From Roseicyclus persicicus (GTDB lineage: Bacteria > Pseudomonadota > Alphaproteobacteria > Rhodobacterales > Rhodobacteraceae): DNA of 64,000 nt. The notes under the pieces were generated by a model. It did no database searches and was not told the origin of the DNA. It saw only the letters and a list, made by a program, of their open reading frames with translations. The stretch is from the NCBI RefSeq assembly GCF_012395815.1, contig NZ_JAAZQQ010000001.1:434001-498000 (forward strand). The letters run 5' to 3'. How positions within the stretch are numbered: the stretch's first letter is position 1; the number at the start of each line of letters is the position of its first letter. Of this stretch, positions 52,028 through 61,348 are shown piece after piece. Both the position numbers and the translations under genes were made by a program.

Positions 52028-53254
52028 ATGTGGGACCGAGTTCTTGACAGGATGCTGCGCCAGTTCTTCGTGACGGGCGCGCTGGACCTGACCTACCCGA
52101 ACGGCACGACGCGGCGCTACGGGCCGGGGGCCACGGCCGATGCGCATCTCGCGCTGACCGACCCCGCCCTGCCGCGGCGGCTGGTGCTCAGCACCGAGCT
52201 GGCGCTGGGCGAGGCCTACATGGACGGCACCGCGACGCTGGAGGGCGACGACCTCGACGGCTTCTTCGCCCTGATCGTCCGCAACAACCGCGCCTCGGAC
52301 GCGGGCTGGCGGCGCTGGGGTGCCCGGCTGCGCAAGTGGAAGCGCGTGGTCGACCAGTACAACCCCGCCCACCGGGCGCGCGCGAACGTGGCGCATCACT
52401 ACGACCTGTCGGGCGAGCTCTACGACCTCTTCCTCGACGCCGACCGGCAGTATTCCTGCGCCTATTTCACCCGCCCCGACCTGACACTGGAACAGGCGCA
52501 GGCCGCCAAGAAGCACCACATCGCCGCCAAGCTCTGCCTCTCCCCCGGCATGGAGGTGTTCGAGATCGGCTGCGGCTGGGGCGGCATGGCGCTGACGCTG
52601 GCGCAGGACTACGGGGTCCGCGTGCTGGGGGTGACGCTGTCCGGGGAACAGCACAAGGTCGCCACCGAACGGGCGGCGCGCGCGGGCCTGTCCGACCGGG
52701 TCCGCTTCGAGCTGCGCGACTACCGCGCCGTCACCGGCCAGTTCGACCGCATCGTGTCGATCGGCATGTTCGAGCATGTCGGCGTGCCGCACTACCGCGA
52801 ATACTTCGACACCGTGCGCGAGCGGCTGCGCCCCGACGGCATCGCGCTGATCCACACCATCGGCCGCGCCGCGCCGCCGGGCGCGACCAGCCCCTGGATC
52901 CGCAAGTACATCTTCCCCGGCGGCTACGTGCCCTCGCTGTCCGAGGTGGCCGCGGCGGTCGAGCAGGCCGACCTCTTCCCGACCGACATCGAGGTCTGGC
53001 GCCTGCACTACGCCGAAACCCTGCGCCACTGGCACGACCGCTTCGCCGCCAACGAGGACCGCGCCCGCGCGCTCTACGACGCCCGCTTCTGCCGGATGTG
53101 GCGCTACTACCTCAAGGCCTGCGAGCACACCTTCCGCCACAACCGGCAATGCGTGTTCCAGGTCCAGCTGACCCGCCGGCAGGATGCGGTGCCGCTGACC
53201 CGCGACTACCTCTACCCGGCCGAGGCCCCGCGCCAGATGCGCGCGGCGGAATAG
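52028..53254 (+). CDS. cfa: Cyclopropane-fatty-acyl-phospholipid synthase
   Basis: A 408-residue SAM-dependent methyltransferase. The SAM motif is VFEIGCGWGGMAL near residue 178, and the YDLSGELYDLFLD and SIGMFEHVGVPHY blocks are typical of CFA synthases. It adds a methylene bridge to unsaturated fatty acids in membrane lipids, usually under stress or in stationary phase. In Rhodobacter, cfa-type genes belong to the singlet-oxygen stress response; no matching sigma-E promoter could be recognised. The gene is divergent from bchE. Confidence 0.93.
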   Translation: MWDRVLDRMLRQFFVTGALDLTYPNGTTRRYGPGATADAHLALTDPALPRRLVLSTELALGEAYMDGTATLEGDDLDGFFALIVRNNRASDAGWRRWGARLRKWKRVVDQYNPAHRARANVAHHYDLSGELYDLFLDADRQYSCAYFTRPDLTLEQAQAAKKHHIAAKLCLSPGMEVFEIGCGWGGMALTLAQDYGVRVLGVTLSGEQHKVATERAARAGLSDRVRFELRDYRAVTGQFDRIVSIGMFEHVGVPHYREYFDTVRERLRPDGIALIHTIGRAAPPGATSPWIRKYIFPGGYVPSLSEVAAAVEQADLFPTDIEVWRLHYAETLRHWHDRFAANEDRARALYDARFCRMWRYYLKACEHTFRHNRQCVFQVQLTRRQDAVPLTRDYLYPAEAPRQMRAAE

Positions 53255-53404
53255 GCGGCGGGGCAGGGGCGGCGCCCCGGCGCGCCATGCTTGCACCCGG
53301 GCCGGGCGCGGGCGCATGAAGGGGGCGCCCCCATCCCAGCCCCCGAGGCCGTCCATGCCGCCGACCCTGCCCGCATCCCGCGCCCGTCCCCGGGGGGCCG
53401 CCTG

Positions 53405-54088
53405 ATGCCCCCCGTCCTGTTCGAGATCGCCGGCATCCTCGGCGTGATCCTGTATCTCAGCGCCTACGGCTCGCTCCAGCTGGGCTTCCTGCGCGGGCAC
53501 GGCTACCCCTATGCCTTCCTCAACCTCGGCGCCTCCTCGATGATGCTCGTGTCGCTGACGCAGAGCTTCAATCCCTTCGCCGCCGTCATCGAAAGCTGCT
53601 GGATCGCCTTCAGCCTCATCGGCATCGCCCGGCTCTTCATCCTCAACCGCGGCCTGCGCCTGACCCCCGAGGAACGCGAGTTCGTCGCCGCCAAGCTCAG
53701 GGGCATCGAGCCGATCCTCGCCCGGGCCCTCGTCGCCGCCGGCCGCTGGGAGGATGCCGCCCCCGGCACCGTCCTGATGGCCGAGGGGCAGGCCGTCCCG
53801 GCGCTGGTCTGGCTCCGCGACGGGCAGGCCCGCGTCACCGTCGGCGGCCGCGAGGTCGCCACCCTGGGCCCCGGCAACCTGGTGGGGGAATTCGGCGCGC
53901 CCGGCGGCCACCCCGCCATCGCAACCGTGACCCTGACCGCGCCCGCCCGCCTGTTTGCCGTTGACAGCGCCGCGCTTCAGGCGCTGATGCGCCGCAAGCC
54001 CGGCATCCGCGTCGCGCTCGACGCCGCCATCGGGGCCGAGGCGCGGGCCAAGTTCATCGCGTCGAACGCCCGCGCCGCCGCGGTCTGA
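53405..54088 (+). CDS. Membrane protein with cyclic-nucleotide-binding domain
   Basis: A 227-residue protein. The N-terminus has three or four membrane helices (about residues 5-80, including [23 protein letters not shown]). The C-terminal half is a cNMP-binding/CRP-like domain, from [39 protein letters not shown]-binding domain is not present. It may sense cAMP or another ligand at the membrane. It follows cfa by 150 bases and precedes carB by 80, without overlap. The start before PPVLFEIAG lacks a clear ribosome site. Confidence 0.82.
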   Translation: MPPVLFEIAGILGVILYLSAYGSLQLGFLRGHGYPYAFLNLGASSMMLVSLTQSFNPFAAVIESCWIAFSLIGIARLFILNRGLRLTPEEREFVAAKLRGIEPILARALVAAGRWEDAAPGTVLMAEGQAVPALVWLRDGQARVTVGGREVATLGPGNLVGEFGAPGGHPAIATVTLTAPARLFAVDSAALQALMRRKPGIRVALDAAIGAEARAKFIASNARAAAV

Positions 54089-54168
54089 ACAAAGGGGCGG
54101 GCAGGGCTTGCGCCCGGTCCCGCAATCCCTATAACGCCAGCAATTTGCGCGCCGCCCGGGGAAGAACG

Positions 54169-57100
54169 ATGCCGAAGAGAACCGATATCAAGTCCATCAT
54201 GATCATCGGAGCCGGCCCCATCGTCATCGGGCAGGCCTGCGAGTTCGACTACTCCGGCGCGCAGGCGTGCAAGGCGCTGAAGGAGGAAGGCTACCGCGTC
54301 ATCCTCGTCAACTCGAACCCCGCCACGATCATGACCGACCCGGGGCTGGCCGACGCCACCTACATCGAGCCGATCACCCCCGAGGTCGTGGCCAAGATCA
54401 TCGAAAAGGAACGCCCCGACGCGCTCCTGCCCACGATGGGCGGCCAGACCGGCCTCAACACTTCGCTCGCGCTCGAGGAAATGGGCGTGCTGGCGAAATA
54501 CGGGGTCGAGATGATCGGCGCCAAGCGTGCCGCCATCGAGATGGCCGAGGACCGCAAGCTGTTCCGCGAGGCGATGGACCGGATCGGGCTGGAAAACCCC
54601 AAGGCCACCATCGTCTCGGCGCCCCGGAAGGCCGACGGCAAGTACGACATCAAGGCCGGCCTGCAGGCGGCGATCGAGGCCATCGAATACGTGGGCCTGC
54701 CCGCCATCATCCGCCCCGCCTTCACGCTGGGCGGCACCGGCGGCGGCGTCGCCTACAACCGCGAGGAATACGAGTACTACTGCAAGACCGGCATGGAGGC
54801 CTCGCCGGTCGCCCAGATCCTGATCGACGAGTCGCTGCTCGGCTGGAAGGAATACGAGATGGAGGTCGTCCGCGACCGCGCGGACAACGCCATCATCGTC
54901 TGCTCCATCGAGAACGTGGACCCGATGGGCGTGCACACCGGCGACAGCATCACCGTCGCACCCGCCCTGACCCTGACCGACAAGGAATACCAGATCATGC
55001 GCAACGGCAGCATTGCCGTGCTGCGCGAGATCGGGGTGGAGACCGGCGGCTCGAACGTGCAGTGGGCCGTGAACCCCGCCGACGGCCGCATGGTCGTGAT
55101 CGAGATGAACCCGCGCGTGTCGCGGTCCTCGGCGCTGGCGTCCAAGGCCACGGGCTTCCCCATCGCCAAGATCGCCGCGAAACTGGCCGTGGGCTACACG
55201 CTGGACGAGCTCGACAACGACATCACCAAGGTGACGCCCGCGTCCTTCGAGCCCACCATCGACTACGTCGTCACCAAGATCCCGCGCTTCGCCTTCGAGA
55301 AGTTCCCCGGCGCCAAGCCCGAGCTGACCACCGCGATGAAGTCGGTGGGCGAGGCCATGGCCATCGGCCGCAGCTTCCACGAAAGCGTGCAGAAGGCGCT
55401 GGCCTCGCTGGAAACCGGCCTGACCGGCTTCGACGAGATCGACATCCCCGGCGCCCCGGACGAGGCCGCGCTGGTCAAGGCGCTCAGCCGCCAGACCCCC
55501 GACCGCCTCCGCATCGTCGCCCAGGCCATGCGCCACGGCCTCAGCGACGACAAGATCCACGCCGCCACCAAATACGACCCCTGGTTCCTCGCCCGCATCC
55601 GCGAGATCGTCGACACCGAGGCCCAGGTCCGCCGCGACGGCCTGCCGGTGACCGAGGAAGGGCTGCGCCGGCTCAAGATGATGGGCTTCACCGACGCGCG
55701 GCTGGCGAAACTGACCGGCCGCGAGGAAAGCAACATCCGCCGCGCCCGCCTGAACCTCGGCGTCACCGCCCAGTTCAAGCGCATCGACACCTGCGCCGCC
55801 GAGTTCGAGGCGCAGACCCCCTACATGTATTCCACCTACGAACACCCCACCATGGGCGAGCCCGAATGCGAGGCCCGCCCCTCGGGCGCGAAAAAGGTCG
55901 TCATCCTCGGCGGCGGCCCGAACCGGATCGGGCAGGGGATCGAGTTCGACTACTGCTGCTGCCACGCCTGCTTCGCCCTCAGCGACACGGGCTACGAGAC
56001 CATCATGGTCAACTGCAACCCCGAGACCGTCTCGACCGACTACGACACCTCGGACCGGCTCTACTTCGAGCCGCTCACCTTCGAGCACGTGATGGAGATC
56101 CTCCGCGTCGAGCAGTCCCGCGGCACGCTGCACGGCGTCATCGTCCAGTTCGGCGGCCAGACGCCCCTGAAACTCGCCAACGCGCTGCACGACGCCGGCA
56201 TCCCGATCCTCGGCACCACGCCCGACGCCATCGACCTCGCAGAGGACCGCGAGCGGTTCCAGCAGCTGGTGCAGCGCCTCGGCCTGAAACAGCCCGAGAA
56301 CGCCATCGCCACCACCGACGCCCAGGCCAAGGCCGCGGCCGAGAAGCTCGGCTACCCGCTGGTGATCCGCCCCTCCTACGTGCTGGGCGGCCGCGCGATG
56401 GAGATCGTCCGCGACACCGCCCAGCTCGACCGCTACATCCGCGAGGCCGTGGTCGTCTCGGGCGACAGCCCCGTGCTCCTCGACAGCTACCTCGACGGCG
56501 CGGTCGAGGTCGACGTCGACGCGCTCTGCGACGGCACCCAGGTCCATGTCGCCGGCATCATGCAGCACATCGAGGAGGCCGGCGTGCACTCCGGCGACAG
56601 CGCCTGCTCGCTGCCGCCCCACACGCTATCCGACGCGATCCAGGCCGAGATCATCCGCCAGACCGAGGCGCTGGCCCACGCCCTCAACGTCGTCGGCCTG
56701 ATGAACGTCCAGTTCGCGGTCAAGGACGACGAGATCTACCTGATCGAGGTGAACCCGCGCGCCTCGCGCACCGTGCCCTTCGTCGCCAAGGCGACCGACA
56801 GCGCCATCGCCTCCATCGCCGCCCGCCTCATGGCCGGCGAGAAACTCTCGGCCTTCCCGGTCGCCCAGCCGCACCAGCCCGTGGACGACGCCACCGTCAT
56901 CCCCATGGGCGACCCGATGGCGCTGGCGTCCTACCGCACGCCCTGGTTCTCGGTGAAGGAGGCGGTGCTGCCCTTCGCCCGCTTCCCCGGCGTCGACACG
57001 CTGCTCGGCCCGGAAATGCGCTCGACCGGCGAGGTCATGGGCTGGGACCGCACCTTCCCCCGCGCCTTCCTCAAGGCCCAGCTCGGCGCCGGCACCCGCC

Positions 57101-57498
57101 TGCCCGACGCCGGCACCGTGTTCATCTCGATCAAGGATGCCGACAAGGGCCCGATCCTCGTCGAGACCGCCCGCATCCTGACCGACCTCGGCCTGTCGAT
57201 CCTCGCCACCAGCGGCACCGCGGCCTTCCTCAAGGCGCATGGGCTGGCCTCCGACGTGGTGAACAAGGCCTACGAGGGCGGCCGCACCGTGGTCGACATC
57301 ATCAAGGACGGCGGCGTGCAGCTGGTGCTGAACACGACCGAAGGCGCCCAGGCGGTCGAGGATTCACGCTCCATGCGGGCGGTGACGCTGGCCGACAAGA
57401 TCCCCTATTTCACGACGCTCGCCGCCAGCCACGCCGCCGCGCTGGCGATGCGCGCGAGCCGGGAAGGGGAGCTGGGGGTTCGGTCGCTGCAGGGGTGA
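54169..57498 (+). CDS. carB: Carbamoyl-phosphate synthase large subunit
   Basis: A 1109-residue enzyme that makes carbamoyl phosphate for arginine and pyrimidine synthesis. It opens [30 protein letters not shown]. Two ATP-grasp halves are present (first: [20 protein letters not shown]; second: [18 protein letters not shown]), with the allosteric/MGS domain at the C-terminus ([27 protein letters not shown]). Length and domain order are normal. The start is the ATG at 54169, behind GGGGAAGAACG; a start eight codons earlier has no site. The small subunit carA is not in the window. Confidence 0.97.
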   Translation: MPKRTDIKSIMIIGAGPIVIGQACEFDYSGAQACKALKEEGYRVILVNSNPATIMTDPGLADATYIEPITPEVVAKIIEKERPDALLPTMGGQTGLNTSLALEEMGVLAKYGVEMIGAKRAAIEMAEDRKLFREAMDRIGLENPKATIVSAPRKADGKYDIKAGLQAAIEAIEYVGLPAIIRPAFTLGGTGGGVAYNREEYEYYCKTGMEASPVAQILIDESLLGWKEYEMEVVRDRADNAIIVCSIENVDPMGVHTGDSITVAPALTLTDKEYQIMRNGSIAVLREIGVETGGSNVQWAVNPADGRMVVIEMNPRVSRSSALASKATGFPIAKIAAKLAVGYTLDELDNDITKVTPASFEPTIDYVVTKIPRFAFEKFPGAKPELTTAMKSVGEAMAIGRSFHESVQKALASLETGLTGFDEIDIPGAPDEAALVKALSRQTPDRLRIVAQAMRHGLSDDKIHAATKYDPWFLARIREIVDTEAQVRRDGLPVTEEGLRRLKMMGFTDARLAKLTGREESNIRRARLNLGVTAQFKRIDTCAAEFEAQTPYMYSTYEHPTMGEPECEARPSGAKKVVILGGGPNRIGQGIEFDYCCCHACFALSDTGYETIMVNCNPETVSTDYDTSDRLYFEPLTFEHVMEILRVEQSRGTLHGVIVQFGGQTPLKLANALHDAGIPILGTTPDAIDLAEDRERFQQLVQRLGLKQPENAIATTDAQAKAAAEKLGYPLVIRPSYVLGGRAMEIVRDTAQLDRYIREAVVVSGDSPVLLDSYLDGAVEVDVDALCDGTQVHVAGIMQHIEEAGVHSGDSACSLPPHTLSDAIQAEIIRQTEALAHALNVVGLMNVQFAVKDDEIYLIEVNPRASRTVPFVAKATDSAIASIAARLMAGEKLSAFPVAQPHQPVDDATVIPMGDPMALASYRTPWFSVKEAVLPFARFPGVDTLLGPEMRSTGEVMGWDRTFPRAFLKAQLGAGTRLPDAGTVFISIKDADKGPILVETARILTDLGLSILATSGTAAFLKAHGLASDVVNKAYEGGRTVVDIIKDGGVQLVLNTTEGAQAVEDSRSMRAVTLADKIPYFTTLAASHAAALAMRASREGELGVRSLQG

Positions 57499-57530
57499 CG
57501 GGCCTATTCGTTCAAGGGTCTAAGTGGCGT

Positions 57531-58778
57531 TCATCCCCGAGGCCCAAGCTTGGAAACGAATGCCTCTGCGAGTCTTTGCACTGCTGTCCCTTGGTAATGG
57601 AATTCTTGCCCGACGTACTCTTTCATGTGTTCGCGCAGCAATTCCATTTTCAATTGAACTTCTTTCTCGTATCGTTCATCTTCTGTGAGTTCAAGCTCAT
57701 GGGAGGCAGCAGTTGAAACATCTTTTGCAATGATGCTAATTTTGGAGAGATTGAGTCTCTGGCGATTAATCTTGATAATCTCAAAGACGAGGCGACCCAC
57801 AACATATCCACATACTTCCAATAACGCAAAGGCTATAATGACAAATGGAAGCCTGGTTAGGAAGACGGTCCATATATCAATATCCTGCTCTTCTCGCCAG
57901 ACTTGCGTTAGGTCGACTGCTCCCGAGAATAAAGCCCGAAGCACCACATAGATTACAATGATGAATGGAATTGAAAGGGCGGTGTACCAATAGATATTTC
58001 GGTTACCCTCTTTTACAAAGCCAGCAATTTCGCTTGGAAAGAGCCTTATCTCACGTGTTAATTCATTGATCTTTTCTTCATTTTTTCGAATTGCCGTTTC
58101 CTGTTCTTGACGTGACGCGATCAGTTCAGCCACGGTCCTTCTCAGCTGTTCAGCGTTCGCTCGTTCGCTGCTAAGTGTTGTACGCGTAGATTCAAGTTGT
58201 TGGGTGGCTTGCTGAAGCTCCGCTGAGGTCTTTCCAAGTTCCGAAGCAAGTTGCGACTTCTCTTTGGTTCGCTCTGAAATCTCTTCAATAAGTGTAGTCT
58301 TTTGTGCTTCTCTACTTTGTAGGCTCTTTTCGCGTTGCTCAAATTCCTTGATGGCCCACTCGAAGGCATGAAATTCATCTAGAGTAAGCCCTGTTACCAC
58401 TACACGATCAATTGTCGTGCTCTTGAGGAGCTTGGCGTCGGGCCGAAAGCGGAAACTGTCGCAGAGCTTTCCAATTCCTACACGTGATGTAGACCCATCG
58501 AACTTAATTTCCTGATTGTGTTTCGTGCCATCAATGTGGGAAACTTCAAAAGACACCTCGTTCCAGCTATCATATCCAGTACCAAATACTTCAATCTTCT
58601 GGATGTATACTGGTTTTTCAAAGCGATACTCAAACCAGCGATGCTTCCCTTCAACCGCAGACTCCGCCGAGGTGTTGTTTATTAACTTGGTGGTCTTGTT
58701 GGATCGTGCCGAGAAAAGCTCAACAGAGAGAGGGTGCGGCATTCGAATGGAATTTTCTTGGTCAGACACTCCATCCAT
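57531..58778 (-). CDS. AT-rich islet gene: discoidin-like, coiled-coil, two-helix membrane protein
   Basis: A 415-residue protein with no recognised family. Residues about 15-130 read like a beta-sandwich of the discoidin/F5-8C type (RWFEYRFEKPVYIQKIEVFGTG and DRVVVTGLTLDEFHAFE). Residues 140-246 form a heptad-rich coiled coil, 262-284 and 304-332 are membrane helices, and a charged helical tail follows. Base use is unlike its neighbours: 60 bases from 57781 are 43% GC by hand count, against 70% for 60 bases in carB from 57241. The gene sits between carB and a BrnA-like gene, with no integrase or repeat seen. Transfer is very likely; a defence role is only a guess. Confidence 0.8.
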   Translation of the reverse strand: MDGVSDQENSIRMPHPLSVELFSARSNKTTKLINNTSAESAVEGKHRWFEYRFEKPVYIQKIEVFGTGYDSWNEVSFEVSHIDGTKHNQEIKFDGSTSRVGIGKLCDSFRFRPDAKLLKSTTIDRVVVTGLTLDEFHAFEWAIKEFEQREKSLQSREAQKTTLIEEISERTKEKSQLASELGKTSAELQQATQQLESTRTTLSSERANAEQLRRTVAELIASRQEQETAIRKNEEKINELTREIRLFPSEIAGFVKEGNRNIYWYTALSIPFIIVIYVVLRALFSGAVDLTQVWREEQDIDIWTVFLTRLPFVIIAFALLEVCGYVVGRLVFEIIKINRQRLNLSKISIIAKDVSTAASHELELTEDERYEKEVQLKMELLREHMKEYVGQEFHYQGTAVQRLAEAFVSKLGPRG

Positions 58779-58874
58779 TTAATCCTCCATCAAAGTCAGA
58801 ATACCATTACTCGTCTATGCGACTTACATTGCAGATGGAGCGCAAGGTTTGTCTAGGGTTTTTTAGTAGCGAAC

Positions 58875-59261
58875 TCACCGCCCCCTCTCCCGCTCCGTCT
58901 CCCCCCACTCCGGCGCCTTCATCCGTGACTGCCAGCTCTCCCGGAACGGCTCGATCGTGTCGTCCCCGTGCAGCAACCCCGCCAGCTTCGCGTGCATGAA
59001 GGCCGACAGCACGTCGTTCATCCGCGGCTGGTAGCCCGGCCCCATCGACCGGAACCACTTCACCACGTCCGCATCCAGCCGCAGCGTGACCCGGACCTTG
59101 GCGCTGTCCCGCCGGGTGGCGATCTCGTGCCATTCGGGCGGGATGCGGGACTCGACCCAGATCCGCGAATGCATCTCGAACTCGAAGCGCCGGAGCGCGT
59201 CCGCCATGTAGTAGTGGTGCCGCCGCGCCGTGGCGCCCAGCGGCTTGTCCTGCGTGCCCAT
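58875..59261 (-). CDS. Orphan BrnA-like ribbon-helix-helix protein
   Basis: A 128-residue protein with a C-terminal DNA-binding part of the BrnA antitoxin type (KVRVTLRLDADVVKWFRSMG then GYQPRMNDVLSAFMHAK at about residues 55-92). The N-terminal helical part (YYMADALRRFEFEMHSRIWVE) is an extension. No BrnT toxin lies next to it, so this is an orphan or domesticated regulator. Ribbon-helix-helix proteins bind repeated short operators, and three GTGTAC repeats 11 bases apart lie 71 bases upstream (59332-59359). Its stop codon is at the edge of the AT-rich islet. It is divergent from nothing; proS lies behind it on the same strand. Confidence 0.82.
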   Translation of the reverse strand: MGTQDKPLGATARRHHYYMADALRRFEFEMHSRIWVESRIPPEWHEIATRRDSAKVRVTLRLDADVVKWFRSMGPGYQPRMNDVLSAFMHAKLAGLLHGDDTIEPFRESWQSRMKAPEWGETERERGR

Positions 59262-59331
59262 GCCCGCCCCCTCTTTCGGAAAGCGGCCAGTCTCGGGCGG
59301 CAGGGTTAAGGAACCCCTGACGCGCGCGCCG

Positions 59332-59359
59332 GTGTACGGGATGTGTACGGGGTGTGTAC
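59332..59359 (-). repeat. Triple 11-bp repeat, second copy
   Basis: GTGTAC occurs at 59332, 59343 and 59354, exactly 11 bases apart. Read on the minus strand this is GTACAC-N5 three times, the same motif, spacing and sense as at 7758-7790 relative to the gene it precedes. It is in the gap between proS (upstream on the same strand) and the BrnA-like gene. Confidence 0.7.
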
Positions 59360-59382
59360 GCCCGGTGCGGCCGGGCGACCCA

Positions 59383-60723
59383 CTACATATGGGGTGCGTA
59401 GATCCCGGCCACGCGGGCCACCGCGGCCTCGGGCGACAGCTCCTCGCTTGCGCCCGTGCGGCGGCAGGTCAGCTCCACCACGCCCGCGCCAAGGCCCCGC
59501 GGCCCCACCGTGATGCGCCAGGGCAGGCCGATCAGGTCCATGGTGGCGAACTTCGCGCCCGCGCGCTCCTCGCGGTCGTCGTAGAGCGGCTCCAGCCCCT
59601 TGGCGACAAAGGCTTTGTAGAGCCCCTCGCAGGCCCCGTCGCAGGCCGCGTCGCCCTGTTTCAGGTTCACGATGCCCACGTGGAAGGGCGTCACCCCCTC
59701 GGGCCAGACGATGCCCTTGTCGTCGTGCGACGCCTCGATGATCGCGCCGACCAGGCGGCTGACCCCGATCCCGTGGCTGCCCATGTGCACCGGCACCCGG
59801 TTGCCCTTGCCGTCATCGACCATGGCGCCCATCGGCTCGGAATACTTGGTCCCGAAATAGAAGATCTGGCCGACCTCGATGCCCCGGGCAACCCTTTGGC
59901 GTTCCGCGGGAATCTTGGCGAACAGCTCGGGGTCGTGGGTCTCGTCGGTGCGCGCGTAGCGGCTGGTGAATTCCTCCAGCACGCCCTGGCACTGGGCGCG
60001 GTCGTCGTAGTCGATCTCGCGGTCGCCAAAGCGCAGGTCGGTGATCTCGCTGTCGTAGAACACCTCCGATTCGCCCGTTTCGGCCAGCACCAGGAACTCG
60101 TGGGTGTCGTCGCCGCCGATCGGGCCGCTGTCGGCGCGCATCGGGATCGCCTGCAGGCCCATGCGCTCGTAGGTGCGCAGATAGCTGACGAGGTGGCGGT
60201 TGTAGGCGTGCAGCGCGTCTTCCTTGGTCAGGTCGAAGTTGTAGCCGTCCTTCATGTAGAACTCGCGGCCCCGCATCACGCCGAAGCGCGGCCGGATCTC
60301 GTCGCGGAACTTCCACTGGATCTGGTACATCGTCAGCGGCAGGTCCTTGTAGCTCGTCACATGCGCCCGGAAGATGTCGGTGATCAGCTCCTCGGCCGTG
60401 GGCGTGAACAACATGTCGCGGTCATGCCGGTCCGTGATCCGCAACATCTCGGCCCCATATGCATCATACCGCCCGCTCTCGCGCCACAGGTCGGCGGACT
60501 GGATCGTCGGCATCAGCATGGGCAGGTGGCCGGCGCGGATCTGTTCCTCGTGGACGATCTGCTCGATCCGGCGCAGCACCTTGTAGCCGAAGGGCAGCCA
60601 GGAATAGATGCCGGCCGAGGCCTGCTTGATCAGGCCCGCCCGCAGCATCAGCCGGTGGCTGACGATCTGCGCCTCGGACGGGGTTTCCTTGAGAACGGGC
60701 AGGAAATAGCGGCTGAGGCGCAT
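59383..60723 (-). CDS. proS: Prolyl-tRNA synthetase (short alphaproteobacterial type)
   Basis: A 446-residue class II synthetase. The motifs [20 protein letters not shown] (motif 2), [27 protein letters not shown] (motif 3) and [17 protein letters not shown] are present. It lacks the large editing insertion, as usual for alphaproteobacterial ProRS. The start [10 protein letters not shown] is used because AGAGGG lies before it; an ATG three codons upstream is too close to that site. It is downstream of the small membrane protein gene on the same strand. Confidence 0.96.
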   Translation of the reverse strand: MRLSRYFLPVLKETPSEAQIVSHRLMLRAGLIKQASAGIYSWLPFGYKVLRRIEQIVHEEQIRAGHLPMLMPTIQSADLWRESGRYDAYGAEMLRITDRHDRDMLFTPTAEELITDIFRAHVTSYKDLPLTMYQIQWKFRDEIRPRFGVMRGREFYMKDGYNFDLTKEDALHAYNRHLVSYLRTYERMGLQAIPMRADSGPIGGDDTHEFLVLAETGESEVFYDSEITDLRFGDREIDYDDRAQCQGVLEEFTSRYARTDETHDPELFAKIPAERQRVARGIEVGQIFYFGTKYSEPMGAMVDDGKGNRVPVHMGSHGIGVSRLVGAIIEASHDDKGIVWPEGVTPFHVGIVNLKQGDAACDGACEGLYKAFVAKGLEPLYDDREERAGAKFATMDLIGLPWRITVGPRGLGAGVVELTCRRTGASEELSPEAAVARVAGIYAPHM

Positions 60724-60807
60724 GGGGCGCATCCCTCTGGCAAGTCACGTCTGGCGACGCATACGCCAAAGGAAAACGCCTCACAAGGCGGCGCGCTCGG
60801 GGGCCGG

Positions 60808-61005
60808 TCAGCCGCCCGCGGCGGTCGCGGGGCCCCTGCCGCGCGGGCCGTCCGTCGGTGGCGGGGCAGGGCGGTCGATGCCCCAGCCGCCCGCAGGCGT
60901 CTGGAACACGCCGGCATTGGCGGCCTGGATCCCGGTGAAGAGCACGAGGGCGGCGGCGAGGATCAGGACGACCAGTGCGGCGGACAGGATGTTGAACAGA
61001 GACAT
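60808..61005 (-). CDS. Small single-helix protein with proline-rich tail
   Basis: A 65-residue protein with one membrane helix (about residues 6-27, ILSAALVVLILAAALVLFTG) followed by a Pro/Gly-rich tail (GWGIDRPAPPPTDGPRGRGP). It resembles the 31-residue protein encoded 154 bases upstream (MSLFNILSAALV against MTVLNTLALSLV), suggesting duplicated small membrane proteins. Both ATGs follow CTGCC. Neither has a recognised function. Confidence 0.6.
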   Translation of the reverse strand: MSLFNILSAALVVLILAAALVLFTGIQAANAGVFQTPAGGWGIDRPAPPPTDGPRGRGPATAAGG

Positions 61006-61092
61006 GGCAGCTATCCCTTTCGGATGGGTCTGAGGATAGGCGCGGCGGCCATGGCCCGACAGTGGGGCATTCCCTACCCCGCCCCCGGGCAG

Positions 61093-61121
61093 AAAAAGGC
61101 CCCCGGGCGATGCCGGGGGCC
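61093..61121 (-). terminator. Intrinsic terminator between the two tiny membrane protein genes
   Basis: On the minus strand GGCCCCCGGC and GCCGGGGGCC-type arms (61098-61121) form a strong hairpin followed by TTTTT (61093-61097). It would end transcription of the 31-residue protein gene. Confidence 0.85.
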
Positions 61122-61158
61122 AGTCCGTCAGGGAGGAAAGGGGCGCGGGCGCGCCCCG

Positions 61159-61254
61159 TCACGCCGCAAGCGTCGCGGACCCGAAGATGAGCACCGTGAG
61201 CAACACCGCGACCAGCAGCACGAGGGACAGGGCGAGGGTGTTCAGGACGGTCAT
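61159..61254 (-). CDS. 31-residue single-helix membrane protein
   Basis: MTVLNTLALSLVLLVAVLLT is almost wholly one hydrophobic helix, ending SATLAA before a TGA stop. The ATG follows GGAGGCTGCC, a good ribosome site. It is too small for most gene finders, but a strong terminator follows it, its own start signal is sound, and it has a longer look-alike just downstream. It may be a small regulator or stabiliser of a membrane complex. Confidence 0.55.
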   Translation of the reverse strand: MTVLNTLALSLVLLVAVLLTVLIFGSATLAA

Positions 61255-61348
61255 GGCAGCCTCCGGGGTCGGGACGCACGTGGCGTGATGGAGCAAGGCT
61301 ACGCCCCGCCGGCCTGCGACCCTAGTCCGGGAATCCCTACCGCCTGGT

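Noticed and set aside
54267-57716. A 1149-codon open frame overlapping carB on the same strand
   Set aside because: It is a shifted reading of carB, rich in Arg, His and Pro, with no motif; carB itself is unmistakable.
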